Shown here piece after piece: positions 51,787 through 61,700 of a stretch of DNA of 64,000 bases. The notes under the pieces were generated by a model. The model was not told the origin of the DNA. It worked only from the letters and a program-made list of their open reading frames with translations, and made no database searches. The stretch is taken from positions 1-64,000 of the forward strand of contig JAOMOG010000003.1 of NCBI GenBank assembly GCA_028353405.1, read 5' to 3'. Source of the DNA: Candidatus Poseidoniaceae archaeon. GTDB taxonomy: Archaea; Thermoplasmatota; Poseidoniia; Poseidoniales; Poseidoniaceae. How positions within the stretch are numbered: position 1 is the stretch's first letter; every line of letters starts with the position of its first letter. The position numbers and the translations under genes were made by a program.

Positions 51787-53787
51787 ATGGTAAGTATGGT
51801 ATTGAGTGCCCTCCCTGGTGTTGGAAAACAATTGGCTAAGAAATTGACCAGTCATTTTGGCTCTGAAGAATTGGCAGTAGCATCTCTCAAAGGCGGAGAT
51901 TTGGCAAGGATTGCTGAGATTGATGGGCTATCACCAAAACGTGCATTATCACTGGCTAGAGCTGTTGCAGGAGATAGCGGTACTTTCCTTGCAACTAAAG
52001 AATCAATCAGTGTTCACAAACAATTACTCTCGAGCATTAGCGCCTTTACTTCTTGTCAAGCGAGCAGAGATAGAATGCAATTACTAACTCCAGTTGCAGA
52101 CCCGAGTGAACGCAGAAAGAAATCAATTCTTTCTCATAACTTTGCATCAAGTCATCCGGAATTGGTTACAATTTTTTCAGAATCTTGGAAGTCACTTGCA
52201 ATCACACGTTCTCCAAATAATCGATATGAGCGTGTAGTGGTCTCAAAGCAACCACGTGAGCATCTTAAAAAATGGTGTAGAGTTCTAACTCCTGGTAATG
52301 GGGAAACATGGAAGGATTACACTGTTTTCAAGTCAATTACATGGATTGGAGGAGGCGCACCTGCTGAAATTCCAGATGGTTGGCTGGTTCTCAGCAATGA
52401 TCCGGATGAAGAATTAATCGTCCCTGAAAAAACACTTGACTGGTTTCAACATAACAAGCGTACTTTACAAGTGGTTAGAGAAATCGTTGAATTGAAAGCG
52501 ATAGAAGAGGATTTCCACCCATTCCTAGACGCACTTTTCACTTCTGTTGAAGGACTTAGTGCATTACCAGAACTATTGGATGAGATAGATGATGAAAGTG
52601 ATTTAGAAAAAGTCGCAGAAGTCAAAGATTTGCTCTGGGGTAAAGTCAAATCGCTTTGTGAAGAAGTCAACTTAGAAGTTGAGAACGCTATGAATGATGC
52701 CAAAATGGCCCTATCCGGTGCAGAATTGTTAGAGGCATTATCTGATGGTACAGCATTCCAAAGAAAGATACGAGATGCAACAAGTATGGTAATTTCTGAT
52801 GCGATGGAGAAAGCAAAAACCACATTGAATGAATTCCTTGAAGGAACTGGCAGTCGATGCCCATTCGATCTGTTCACCAATGATTGGCCTGCAAAAATTA
52901 ACCGTTCAACAATTGACAAAATAGATGGTCAACTAGAATCGAAATTAGTTTCTGATAAAGCGCAGCATATCTCTAATTTAGCGGCTAAATTAGGTCCGCT
53001 AAAGAGTCACTGCGAATCTGCAATCCGAGAATTAATCGAGTTTGACCAATGGCTTGCAATCGCTAAATGGGCTCAGAAAAATGATTGCACAATCCCAGAG
53101 ATTGTGGACCATGGAATCTATGTTGAAGAGGGGCGACATCTGCTATTGGGATGTCCAGCAGACCCGGTCACTTACGGCTTAGGTCAAGCTGCTGATGAAG
53201 GAGATAAGCAATCCTTAGCACTACTCACTGGTGCAAACTCTGGTGGTAAAACCACTCTGTTAGAACTGCTCGCTCATGTTAGTATTCTAACTCACATGGG
53301 GTTGCCAGTTCCAGCCAAGAGTGCTAAAGTGGGACTCGTTGAATCGCTTCACATACTGGCCAAGGCTGGTGGGACTCAAAGCGCGGGTGCGCTTGAGCAG
53401 ACTTTAGTTGAATTAGCAGAAGTGGTTTCAGACCCGTCTGCAAAATTGATTCTCGCTGATGAATTGGAAGCAATTACAGAGCCGGGTGCAGGTGCAAGAA
53501 TTATTGCTGGTATGCTCTTAGCGGCAGAATCTCAACCTGAAACTACGATGATGCTAGTAACGCATCTAGCACCAGCTATAATCAAGGCAAGTGGTCGTGA
53601 TGATCTACGAGTTGACGGAATTGAAGCGAGTGGATTAGATGCGGATATGGAATTGATTGTCGATAGAACTCCAAAGCGAAATCACTTAGCCCGTTCAACA
53701 CCGGAATTGATTGTTAAGAGGCTTGTTCAACGCTCACAAGGAAATGCTCGGGGACTCTTCTCAGATATTCTTCAAATGTTTGATTGA
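51787..53787 (+). CDS. MutS-like ATPase with N-terminal helix-hairpin-helix
   Basis: 666 residues. The N-terminus carries two HhH motifs (LPGVGKQLAKKLTSHFG and IDGLSPKRALSLAR). The middle is coiled coil-rich. The C-terminal third is a MutS-family ABC ATPase: Walker A GANSGGKTTLLE (482-493), signature region GGTQSAGALEQTL, and Walker B LILADELEAITEPGAG. The lack of MutS mismatch-recognition FxE sequence and of the Smr domain separates it from MutS1 and MutS2; it fits archaeal MutS-related proteins whose function is unclear. Starts at ATG 51787 or 51796. A TATAAC sequence at 51749-51754 is about 35 bp upstream. Confidence 0.85.
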   Translation: MVSMVLSALPGVGKQLAKKLTSHFGSEELAVASLKGGDLARIAEIDGLSPKRALSLARAVAGDSGTFLATKESISVHKQLLSSISAFTSCQASRDRMQLLTPVADPSERRKKSILSHNFASSHPELVTIFSESWKSLAITRSPNNRYERVVVSKQPREHLKKWCRVLTPGNGETWKDYTVFKSITWIGGGAPAEIPDGWLVLSNDPDEELIVPEKTLDWFQHNKRTLQVVREIVELKAIEEDFHPFLDALFTSVEGLSALPELLDEIDDESDLEKVAEVKDLLWGKVKSLCEEVNLEVENAMNDAKMALSGAELLEALSDGTAFQRKIRDATSMVISDAMEKAKTTLNEFLEGTGSRCPFDLFTNDWPAKINRSTIDKIDGQLESKLVSDKAQHISNLAAKLGPLKSHCESAIRELIEFDQWLAIAKWAQKNDCTIPEIVDHGIYVEEGRHLLLGCPADPVTYGLGQAADEGDKQSLALLTGANSGGKTTLLELLAHVSILTHMGLPVPAKSAKVGLVESLHILAKAGGTQSAGALEQTLVELAEVVSDPSAKLILADELEAITEPGAGARIIAGMLLAAESQPETTMMLVTHLAPAIIKASGRDDLRVDGIEASGLDADMELIVDRTPKRNHLARSTPELIVKRLVQRSQGNARGLFSDILQMFD

Positions 53788-53840
53788 TACTAACTCGCTT
53801 ATTGTTTCGCAATCTGCAAAAGTTTGTAAATTGCATGGGG

Positions 53841-53850
53841 AATATATCTT
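53841..53850 (+). promoter_or_regulatory. TATA box for ileS
   Basis: AATATATCTT lies about 47 bp before the ATG at 53893, predicting a leader of about 20 nt. Confidence 0.5.
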
Positions 53851-53892
53851 GCTTAGGGTGAAGTTCAAGTCAAAACCCTAAGTGGCCCAAGT

Positions 53893-56800
53893 ATGGCTCA
53901 ACCAAACGCTGCTGGTGATTTGGATGCGGTTGCCCTCGAAACAGCGCTATTAGAGGCGTGGGGGCAAGAAAATGCTTTCCAATCTAGTATTGATTCACGT
54001 CGTACAGGAGCACCATTCATTTTCTTGGAAGGGCCGCCTACTGCAAATGGAAAACCTGGAATTCACCACGTTGTTGCTCGTGCTTACAAGGACTTAGTTT
54101 GTCGATGGAAAACAATGGAAGGTTTCCTAGTTGAAAGAAAAGGTGGATGGGATACTCATGGCTTACCAGTTGAGATTGAAGTTCAGAAGAGATTGGATTT
54201 AATGAGTAATGAACAGATTGAATCTTTTGGAATGAAGGAATTCAATCAGGCCTGTCGCGAATCGGTTTGGACCTATGAAGAATCTTGGAGAGAAATGACC
54301 GAGCGCATGGGTTATTGGGTTGACTTAGACAATCCATATGTCACCTTAGACAATAATTATGTTGAATCTTGCTGGTGGGCATTGAAACAAATGTTCAGCA
54401 AAGATTTACTTTATCGAGGGCACAAGGTTTTACCTTATTGTCCACAAACAGGAACGTCTTATTCTTCTCACGAAGTAGCACAAGGATACAAGGAAGTCGA
54501 AGAGCCTTCAGTTTATGTTAAATTCAAATTAGTTGATCAAGATGCATCAATTCTTGCTTGGACAACCACTCCTTGGACACTTCCAGGAAACGTTGGATTA
54601 GCAGTTGGACCAGAGGTCACTTATGTTCGAGTCAAGGTTACAGAGGATGCAGTAAATTGGCAAGGTGCTGGTGGTGCTACAATCGGTGAAGAGTTAATCC
54701 TCGCCAAAGATTTGATGAAAGAAGTATTGCGTCATCATGCAGAAGTTTTGGAAGAATTCCCTGGTAGTGAATTAGTTGGTAAAGCATACGAGCCGCTATT
54801 CCCTGATGCTGTACCACGTGGTGATTCACAATCAGCATGGACTATTTTAGAAGCAGATTGGGTAACAACTACTGATGGTACAGGTGTGGTTCACACCGCA
54901 GTAATGTATGGTGAGGATGATTACAATCTTGGAATGGCTGCAGGTTTGCCTGCTCACCACACAGTGGAAATGAATGGTTCATTCTGTGAAGGAATCCATC
55001 CTCAACTAGATGGCAGATATGTCAAAGAATGTGACGGCACTATCATTGAATTATTATCAAGTCCGGGTGGCTCAAATGGTAAAGGTCCACAAAGTGGATT
55101 ACTATACCGAGAGAAACTATATTCTCACGATTACCCACACTGCTGGAGGACTGATCATCCACTTCTTTACTATGCAATGGATTCATGGTTTGTTAGAATG
55201 ACTGCAGTAAAGGAGAGATTAATCGAATTCAATAGCCAAACAGAATGGGCTCCAGATTGGGTCGGTGAGGGTCGCTTTGGTGAATGGATTCGTAATGTCA
55301 AAGATTGGGCGATTTCTCGCGAAAGATACTGGGGGACGCCTATTCCAGTATGGAGAAGCGAAGACGGTCAAATGAAATGTGTTGGTTCTATTGCTGAACT
55401 TCAACACGAAGTCGCTTTAGCAGTGGCAGCTGGATTTGACAATCCAGATTGTCCTGATGATGTTGATCTACATCGCCCGATAGTTGATGAATTTACTTTC
55501 GTAAGTGATGATGGTAAACCAATGAAGAGAGAACCTTTCGTAATGGACTGCTGGTTTGATTCAGGCTGTGCATCTTTTGCTCAATGGCACTATCCGTTTG
55601 AGAACAAAGACACATTTGAGTCATCATACCCGATTGATTACATCTGTGAAGGAGTGGACCAAACACGAGGATGGTTCTACACATTGCTAGCAGTTTCTAC
55701 AACTGTCTTTGATTCAATTTCTTACAAACGTTGTCTAAGTCTCGGTCTAATCTTGGATGCTGAAGGTAAGAAAATGTCTAAGTCTAAAGGAAATATTGTA
55801 GACCCTTGGGATCATTTTAATCGAGAAGGTGCAGATGCTACTCGCTGGTATATGGTGACAGCAGGAGCGCCATGGAGTCCGTTGAAGTTTGACCCGAATG
55901 GGGTTAGAGAAACTTATGCAAAGATGTTCCTAACCCTTTGGAATGTTTACAAATTCCATGCAGATTATGCAGCACTTGATGGGTTTGACCCAGAAAAATC
56001 AGAAAATGATGTTTCATCAAGGCCAGCATTGGACCGTTGGATTCTATCGCGAATGTCATCTGTTGCAAGTGAATATCACAATGATTTCGTTTCTTGGAAT
56101 TTCCATAAGGCTTGTCGTGACCTAGAAGATTTCGTTGTCAATGATTTATCCAATTGGTATGTTAGACGCTCCCGCAGAAGATTGTGGGATGAGGCTGAAA
56201 ACGAAGACAAGGCATCTTGTCAACATACACTTCACGAAATATTGGTGGTAATTTGCCGTTTGATGGCTCCAATATCTCCATTCATGGTCGATGTCATTCA
56301 TCGTAATATTACTGGAAAACCAGTTCATCAAGCCGCTTGGCCATTGGGCGTTCCAGGAAGCCTTGAGGGTGCAACATCGGATGAGTGGGACATTGAAGCA
56401 GCAGCAGCTACCGCAACAATACCACCTGTAGATAAGAAATTAGAAGAGACAATGAGTTTGGTTCGTGAACTCGCTGAAGCAGGAAGAAGAATTCGCGTTG
56501 ATGCTGGTAGAAGGCAAAGACTTCCTTGTGCACAAGGATGGATTGTTGCAGGTCCAGACGTTTCAATTTTCCATGAGATTTTAGCAGAAGAATTGAATGT
56601 TGAGACTATTGCAGTTGAACAAGATTTAGACCGATTCCAAAAAGTAGAACTTGCACCTAATTTTAGAACCTTAGCACCGAAAGCAAGAGCAGAGGTTAAT
56701 GCAGTTTCTAACGCGATAAAGAATGCACAAAACCCTGATGAGATGCTTGCAGCAATCAAAGCCGGTGGAATGCAAATTCTAGGCGTTGACATAGATGAAA

Positions 56801-57177
56801 ACGATGTTGAGATTCGTAGAGCAGAAAGAGATGGATTTGCTGCTGAAACGGTCACTATCGGCCAAGGCGAAGATGCATTCCAAGTATCATTAGTATTGGA
56901 TATGCAAGATACACCGTTGCTTTTATCCAAGGGATTGGCGAGAGATATAACTCGTAGAATCCAAGCCAAGCGCAAGGAAATGGACTTTGAAATAGAAGCG
57001 ACAATCGATTTGCAGGTGTGGTTGCAAAATGCACCTGAGATGTTTGAATCAGATCAAACATGGATTGCTACAGAAACACGAAGTGCAGCAGCAGTATTCC
57101 ATTCAGAGGGCCAAGCACCAGCAAATGCAGATTCATTCACAGTCGATGGAATCTCTGTTCAATTTACAGTAGAGTGA
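53893..57177 (+). CDS. ileS: Isoleucyl-tRNA synthetase
   Basis: 1094 residues. Class I motifs: the HIGH equivalent in PPTANGKPGIHHV (GIHH at residues 56-59) and KMSKS at residues 627-631 (KKMSKSKGNIVDP). The editing CP1 domain contains the block TTPWTLPGN, and DGTGVVHTAVMYGEDDY matches the editing site Asp loop. GGWDTHGLPVE and CEGVDQTRGWFYTL place it as IleRS rather than ValRS or LeuRS. The length of about 1090 and the long C-terminal part resemble the eukaryotic/archaeal type. The downstream lipoprotein starts 60 bp later. Confidence 0.96.
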   Translation: MAQPNAAGDLDAVALETALLEAWGQENAFQSSIDSRRTGAPFIFLEGPPTANGKPGIHHVVARAYKDLVCRWKTMEGFLVERKGGWDTHGLPVEIEVQKRLDLMSNEQIESFGMKEFNQACRESVWTYEESWREMTERMGYWVDLDNPYVTLDNNYVESCWWALKQMFSKDLLYRGHKVLPYCPQTGTSYSSHEVAQGYKEVEEPSVYVKFKLVDQDASILAWTTTPWTLPGNVGLAVGPEVTYVRVKVTEDAVNWQGAGGATIGEELILAKDLMKEVLRHHAEVLEEFPGSELVGKAYEPLFPDAVPRGDSQSAWTILEADWVTTTDGTGVVHTAVMYGEDDYNLGMAAGLPAHHTVEMNGSFCEGIHPQLDGRYVKECDGTIIELLSSPGGSNGKGPQSGLLYREKLYSHDYPHCWRTDHPLLYYAMDSWFVRMTAVKERLIEFNSQTEWAPDWVGEGRFGEWIRNVKDWAISRERYWGTPIPVWRSEDGQMKCVGSIAELQHEVALAVAAGFDNPDCPDDVDLHRPIVDEFTFVSDDGKPMKREPFVMDCWFDSGCASFAQWHYPFENKDTFESSYPIDYICEGVDQTRGWFYTLLAVSTTVFDSISYKRCLSLGLILDAEGKKMSKSKGNIVDPWDHFNREGADATRWYMVTAGAPWSPLKFDPNGVRETYAKMFLTLWNVYKFHADYAALDGFDPEKSENDVSSRPALDRWILSRMSSVASEYHNDFVSWNFHKACRDLEDFVVNDLSNWYVRRSRRRLWDEAENEDKASCQHTLHEILVVICRLMAPISPFMVDVIHRNITGKPVHQAAWPLGVPGSLEGATSDEWDIEAAAATATIPPVDKKLEETMSLVRELAEAGRRIRVDAGRRQRLPCAQGWIVAGPDVSIFHEILAEELNVETIAVEQDLDRFQKVELAPNFRTLAPKARAEVNAVSNAIKNAQNPDEMLAAIKAGGMQILGVDIDENDVEIRRAERDGFAAETVTIGQGEDAFQVSLVLDMQDTPLLLSKGLARDITRRIQAKRKEMDFEIEATIDLQVWLQNAPEMFESDQTWIATETRSAAAVFHSEGQAPANADSFTVDGISVQFTVE

Positions 57178-57237
57178 GTTGAAATCGTTTAATCTTTGAA
57201 GCGATGCCTTGAAAGAGAGGATGCGCGAGGTTTTCTT

Positions 57238-58635
57238 ATGCGCCGAGTGCTGCTTTGCTTGTTCATTGCAACTTCCACCCTAATGGCTGGTTGTTTAGGC
57301 GGTGGTGAAGGATTAGTCAGTGAGGAAAAGGTAGCACCTATTTTTGATGATTACATCATGATAGATGAAGCAGCTCATGGTGATGTGAGAGAATTCCTTA
57401 CCATCGATTTGCGAACAAATGAAACTACCAATACTACATGGGCAGTTTTCAATAAGGATTACGGTGGTAATTGTTGCGAGCATTATATCGCTACTACAAT
57501 TGAAGGAGATATCATGAATATTGGTGGCGAGTATCCTGTTTACACAGAAGACCGCGGCCATGCTTGGGACACTTACATCCCAGGAGTTCTCCCAGACACT
57601 CAGTGCCGAACTTTCGTTCCAACAAATCCAGGCCAAGAGGGACTTGGTGAGGGGAGTATTGTCCAAGCAACAAATGGAGATATTATCTCAATGACGTGGT
57701 TCCCGTATATTGGTGCTGATGGCAAGATTGACAAATTCTATGCACTCTTGTATGATGATAGTGAAGAGGAATGGAAGTGGTGCTATAATCGGATCACTGA
57801 ACCATTTTATGACCGTTCATGGCAAGTCGAAGTAGTAGGTCCAATATCATCCAGTTTAGGCAGTGGTGATTGGGCTAGTATTATCGTTTCTAATTTCTGG
57901 CATCAAACTCAAAATGCTGGAGGTCAAATCAGTGTTGACGGATTGAATTATTATCCATTCCAATTCCCAAATAGAGGTGGTGGCGACCCAACAATCGAAT
58001 TAGATTTGAATTTTACAGAAGCTGATTTACCAGCATACTATGATGTCAATAAGCCACACAAAGAAATGCGTTCCTTCCCACTCCCTTCTGGTGGATTGCT
58101 ATTCCCTAATTATTATGATAATGGTAATGCAGCATATATGGATACTACATTGTCATGGAATGAACTTGAAGTTCAATTCCCTTCCGAATATTGCCAAATA
58201 GATAGTACTGGTTCGATTCATTGTATGAAGAATACTGGTACTGATTTTACACATTTCATTTCATATGATGGAACTAATAGTTGGCAAAATTATACTTATC
58301 AAATGGGTAATGTTTCAACATCAATCGAAGAGTGGGAGTTTCAAGCAAATGGAGAATTAGACCTATTTGTTCTAAATATTCGCTACCAAAGTAGCGAAGG
58401 TCCAGACGTTGATATGGTCTACCATGTACGCGGATATTCAGAAGACATGTCGCCAGATACTTTGACCTATATTGGAGAGGGTGATTTAGATTCAACATCC
58501 GGTGCAGGCAACGATATTCGCTTTGACTTTGCAAGCCTAGCAATATTGTCTGACGGAGGGGTTGTAGTCGCTTTCCACGACTCAACCGATGTAGATCCGT
58601 TATTCGCAATTGAATTGGAACTTCCTCAATATTAA
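57238..58635 (+). CDS. Secreted lipoprotein with Asp-box-like beta-propeller, unknown function
   Basis: 465 residues from the ATG at 57238. N-terminal signal MRRVLLCLFIATSTLMAGC with a lipobox ending in Cys19, then GGGEG. The segment TEDRGHAWDTYIPG resembles an Asp box (SxDxGxTW) of sialidase/BNR propellers; the rest is beta-rich with many Tyr/Trp and paired Cys residues. No catalytic motif is seen. Upstream in-frame TTG codons would add a polar extension and are rejected. It lies between ileS and the giant 1700-residue protein, all on the plus strand. Confidence 0.72.
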   Translation: MRRVLLCLFIATSTLMAGCLGGGEGLVSEEKVAPIFDDYIMIDEAAHGDVREFLTIDLRTNETTNTTWAVFNKDYGGNCCEHYIATTIEGDIMNIGGEYPVYTEDRGHAWDTYIPGVLPDTQCRTFVPTNPGQEGLGEGSIVQATNGDIISMTWFPYIGADGKIDKFYALLYDDSEEEWKWCYNRITEPFYDRSWQVEVVGPISSSLGSGDWASIIVSNFWHQTQNAGGQISVDGLNYYPFQFPNRGGGDPTIELDLNFTEADLPAYYDVNKPHKEMRSFPLPSGGLLFPNYYDNGNAAYMDTTLSWNELEVQFPSEYCQIDSTGSIHCMKNTGTDFTHFISYDGTNSWQNYTYQMGNVSTSIEEWEFQANGELDLFVLNIRYQSSEGPDVDMVYHVRGYSEDMSPDTLTYIGEGDLDSTSGAGNDIRFDFASLAILSDGGVVVAFHDSTDVDPLFAIELELPQY

Positions 58636-58764
58636 TTTTGTAATAAGTGTCCATTTTACGCTGGCAATCGCATAAAATTAATTGACTCAATATATTGAAT
58701 AAACGACATTATTTGAGATTGAGCAGGGGTATCATTGAAGACCTTTCATCAACAGCGTCAGCCT

Positions 58765-61700
58765 ATGGCGAGAGGAGGCTATGCCCATCGTGCAATTCTC
58801 CTAGTCGTATTGTTATTGATTGGAGGGCCAGTCCAAATCGGCCTTTCAGCGCAATATGATGGCACAATTGCCCAGCAGTCACTGATTGATGAGCCTACAA
58901 TATTCCCTGCTGCTACTGGCTCAACGCAGACCATTTCATTAGATGGCTCAACTGTTAATGATGCCTTTGAAGTGGAGGTACTAAGCGAAGAGCCACTAGT
59001 TGATATCAAACTCAATCTTTCACCAGCGGTACAAGTCACTCAATCTTCATATATTTGGGATGATAACAACATATGGTCACATGCAGATGCACAACTAGAT
59101 GGTGCCAAGCAATCCGGTGTTGGTTTATCTCTGAAGGGCGTAGACGCAGTATGGGATTTTAATTCAGGCAATGATGGTTGGACTTTCTCCAACGCTTATT
59201 CGGGAAGGTCAACCCTTCAATGTGGAACAAACGGTACTGGTGGTGGTTCGATCAGAACTTATGCGGGTTCAACATACGCAACTTCTCCAGTAGTCAATCT
59301 TAACGGATTATCTTCAGTTTCCGTTCATGCGTGGGTGAAACAGGGTAATTCAGGGTGTGGAGAAGAACCAGATGCCAATGAAAACCTTGCATTCCAATAC
59401 AAGACAAGTAGCGGTGGATGGACAACTTTTCAAACATACATGGGTTCAACTGCTGGAGGTACAGCGGTTCAGTTGAGTCAAAATTTACCAGCCGTAGCAT
59501 TACATGCTAATAGCCAGATTAGAGCATACCAGAATTCAGGTTCAAGCACATGTTGTGATTATTGGTTCTTTGATGACGTATTCATGGACATTCCTTCATC
59601 TGCAACTTGGATCAGCCCCACCATCGGTTGGGCTAGCAATGCATCATTCCCAGTTTCAAAATCTGTTATGGCTCCAATGTATATCGATGCCGATGTACCT
59701 GCAGGAGCACGGCTTGATTGGACCGTATTGGATGATAATGGGCTTGAAATTGATGGAATGAGTGGTTCAGGCGCAGTGATCCCTCTACAATTTATTGATT
59801 TTGAAAATATTAACGAAGTCAGGATTAAGTTTGAATTTAATGAATCAAATGCTGGATTGATTCCAAGAATTTTCGCACTTTCATTTGATGGTGCATACAA
59901 AGACACATTACAACCACTTCAAACAGGGATGATTTGGACCAATAATGGAGCACTCTATACCAGCAGTGCAACCCAATTCTCAGGTAATGCAACTGCAAAT
60001 ATCACCTCTCCTTGGTATAGTGCTGACTTTGCATCTGAAAGTGTAGTGGTAGATGGTCAGAGCACAAATGCACAAGCACAAATACGATTTGATAGAGATG
60101 ATAACTGGACTAATATTTCTTTACCATACACCTATAATTTGGATGAGACACTATATGGATTACAATTACAATTCGCAGCCCTTGCTCCTGCCGATGGCAA
60201 TATGAGTAATTTCACATCTTGGCAAGTTGATGAAATTGAACTTAGATTTAGTGGTGGGTCTTACCCAGCCCAACCTGCAATAGATTTCTCCGGCGATGAA
60301 CTCCTTGAATGGGGAGGCAGTGATGATAGAGTCGGCTCTTGGGGTTGGCAAGATCGATTCGCTAATGGCGAGACACAGGTAGAAGTCATAGCAGGTATCT
60401 CAGGGTATGCTACAACAAAAGCTTGGATTCCAAAGGATGATTTACAATCACTTTCGTTCTCAGTATTGGCACAAGGTGGGACATTTAACACAGTCAACAT
60501 CGTTGTTGGAAGTACTACTGTCACTACCTACACATTTTCCGATCGCACTAATGCACAAATACAATTGGATATTTTAGAATTGGATGATCTCAAATTAGAA
60601 TTAGCAGCATCTACCTCAGCAGTTGCCGCATTAGGTACATTCTTTGTAGAAGTTGAATTAGAAATCCTGGGCTCTGGCAATATCACTTATGGTGGATTGA
60701 GTGCACCGTATCAGGCATCAATGACATTGGATGCTGGTCCACAATCAGCATTCGTTTTAGCAATTAATTCCGCTCGAAGAGGATTAGTTCCGAGTCAAGG
60801 GATTCACCATATTCCTGTTCCATTCATCGCATCATCCGCAGGTGACTTGAAAATTGAATTGGTATCAATGAACTCCTCATCAGAGGTTGTTCTTATTGAT
60901 ACTAGCATGGAAGATGAACCATTGACACTGACTCCAAGTCAGCAATGGATGACTATGCACGCATCATATCAAGTGTTTTCTTCAACCGCCAATATGGTTC
61001 GTTTTGATGTATTTGGTTCTGAAAATGAAGCGACTTGGTTGCTACCATTGAATGGGGGAGGACCGATTGGACAAGGAGATTATGACAAGGTTGAGTTACA
61101 CCCAACCAATGCCCTACAATCAACTGTTAATGGCACTGATGTTGATTTCAGTATAACCTTTAGACTTGAACCGGATTGGGAGGATGAAGATATATTGACT
61201 GTTTCCTCAAGATTGATTCTCAGTAGTAATACAATCTCAATTCCAGCATCCTACTATTGGGGTGGATTTGACTACCAAGGATTTGAAAACGACTTAGAAA
61301 TACATTCATTCAGTGTCTCAACGGATGAAGGAGAAATTCCTCAATCTGTTAATTTCTTACAATCGTCAGATGAGATCGTATTTACAGTTGATATTGGATT
61401 TGAGGGCGTTGATAGCAATGCTTCATTTGCCGATGGTGATGCGTTGGTAGAACTTGTCAGAGGAGGACAAGTGATTGCAAATACAACGAGTTTGGATGAG
61501 GATATTTGGGTTGTCAACGATACAATTCCTTTCACTCACGGAAATCTAACTTGGACTATCAGAGTAACTCCATTAAGCGGTTCAGGTACAACAACTAATT
61601 CTGAGATTTCTAGAACGTTCTTTATCGATTCAGTGAGACCGAGGGTGCTTGAGACCAGTGTTGGTTGGTATGATCATAGAGAACCAAGTGATACTCAAAC

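Noticed and set aside
52446-52919. 157-codon open frame on the minus strand
   Set aside because: Antisense to the coiled-coil region of the MutS-like gene; Ser-rich shadow frame.
56328-56975. 215-codon open frame on the minus strand
   Set aside because: Lies entirely inside ileS on the opposite strand; Ser/Ala-rich antisense composition.
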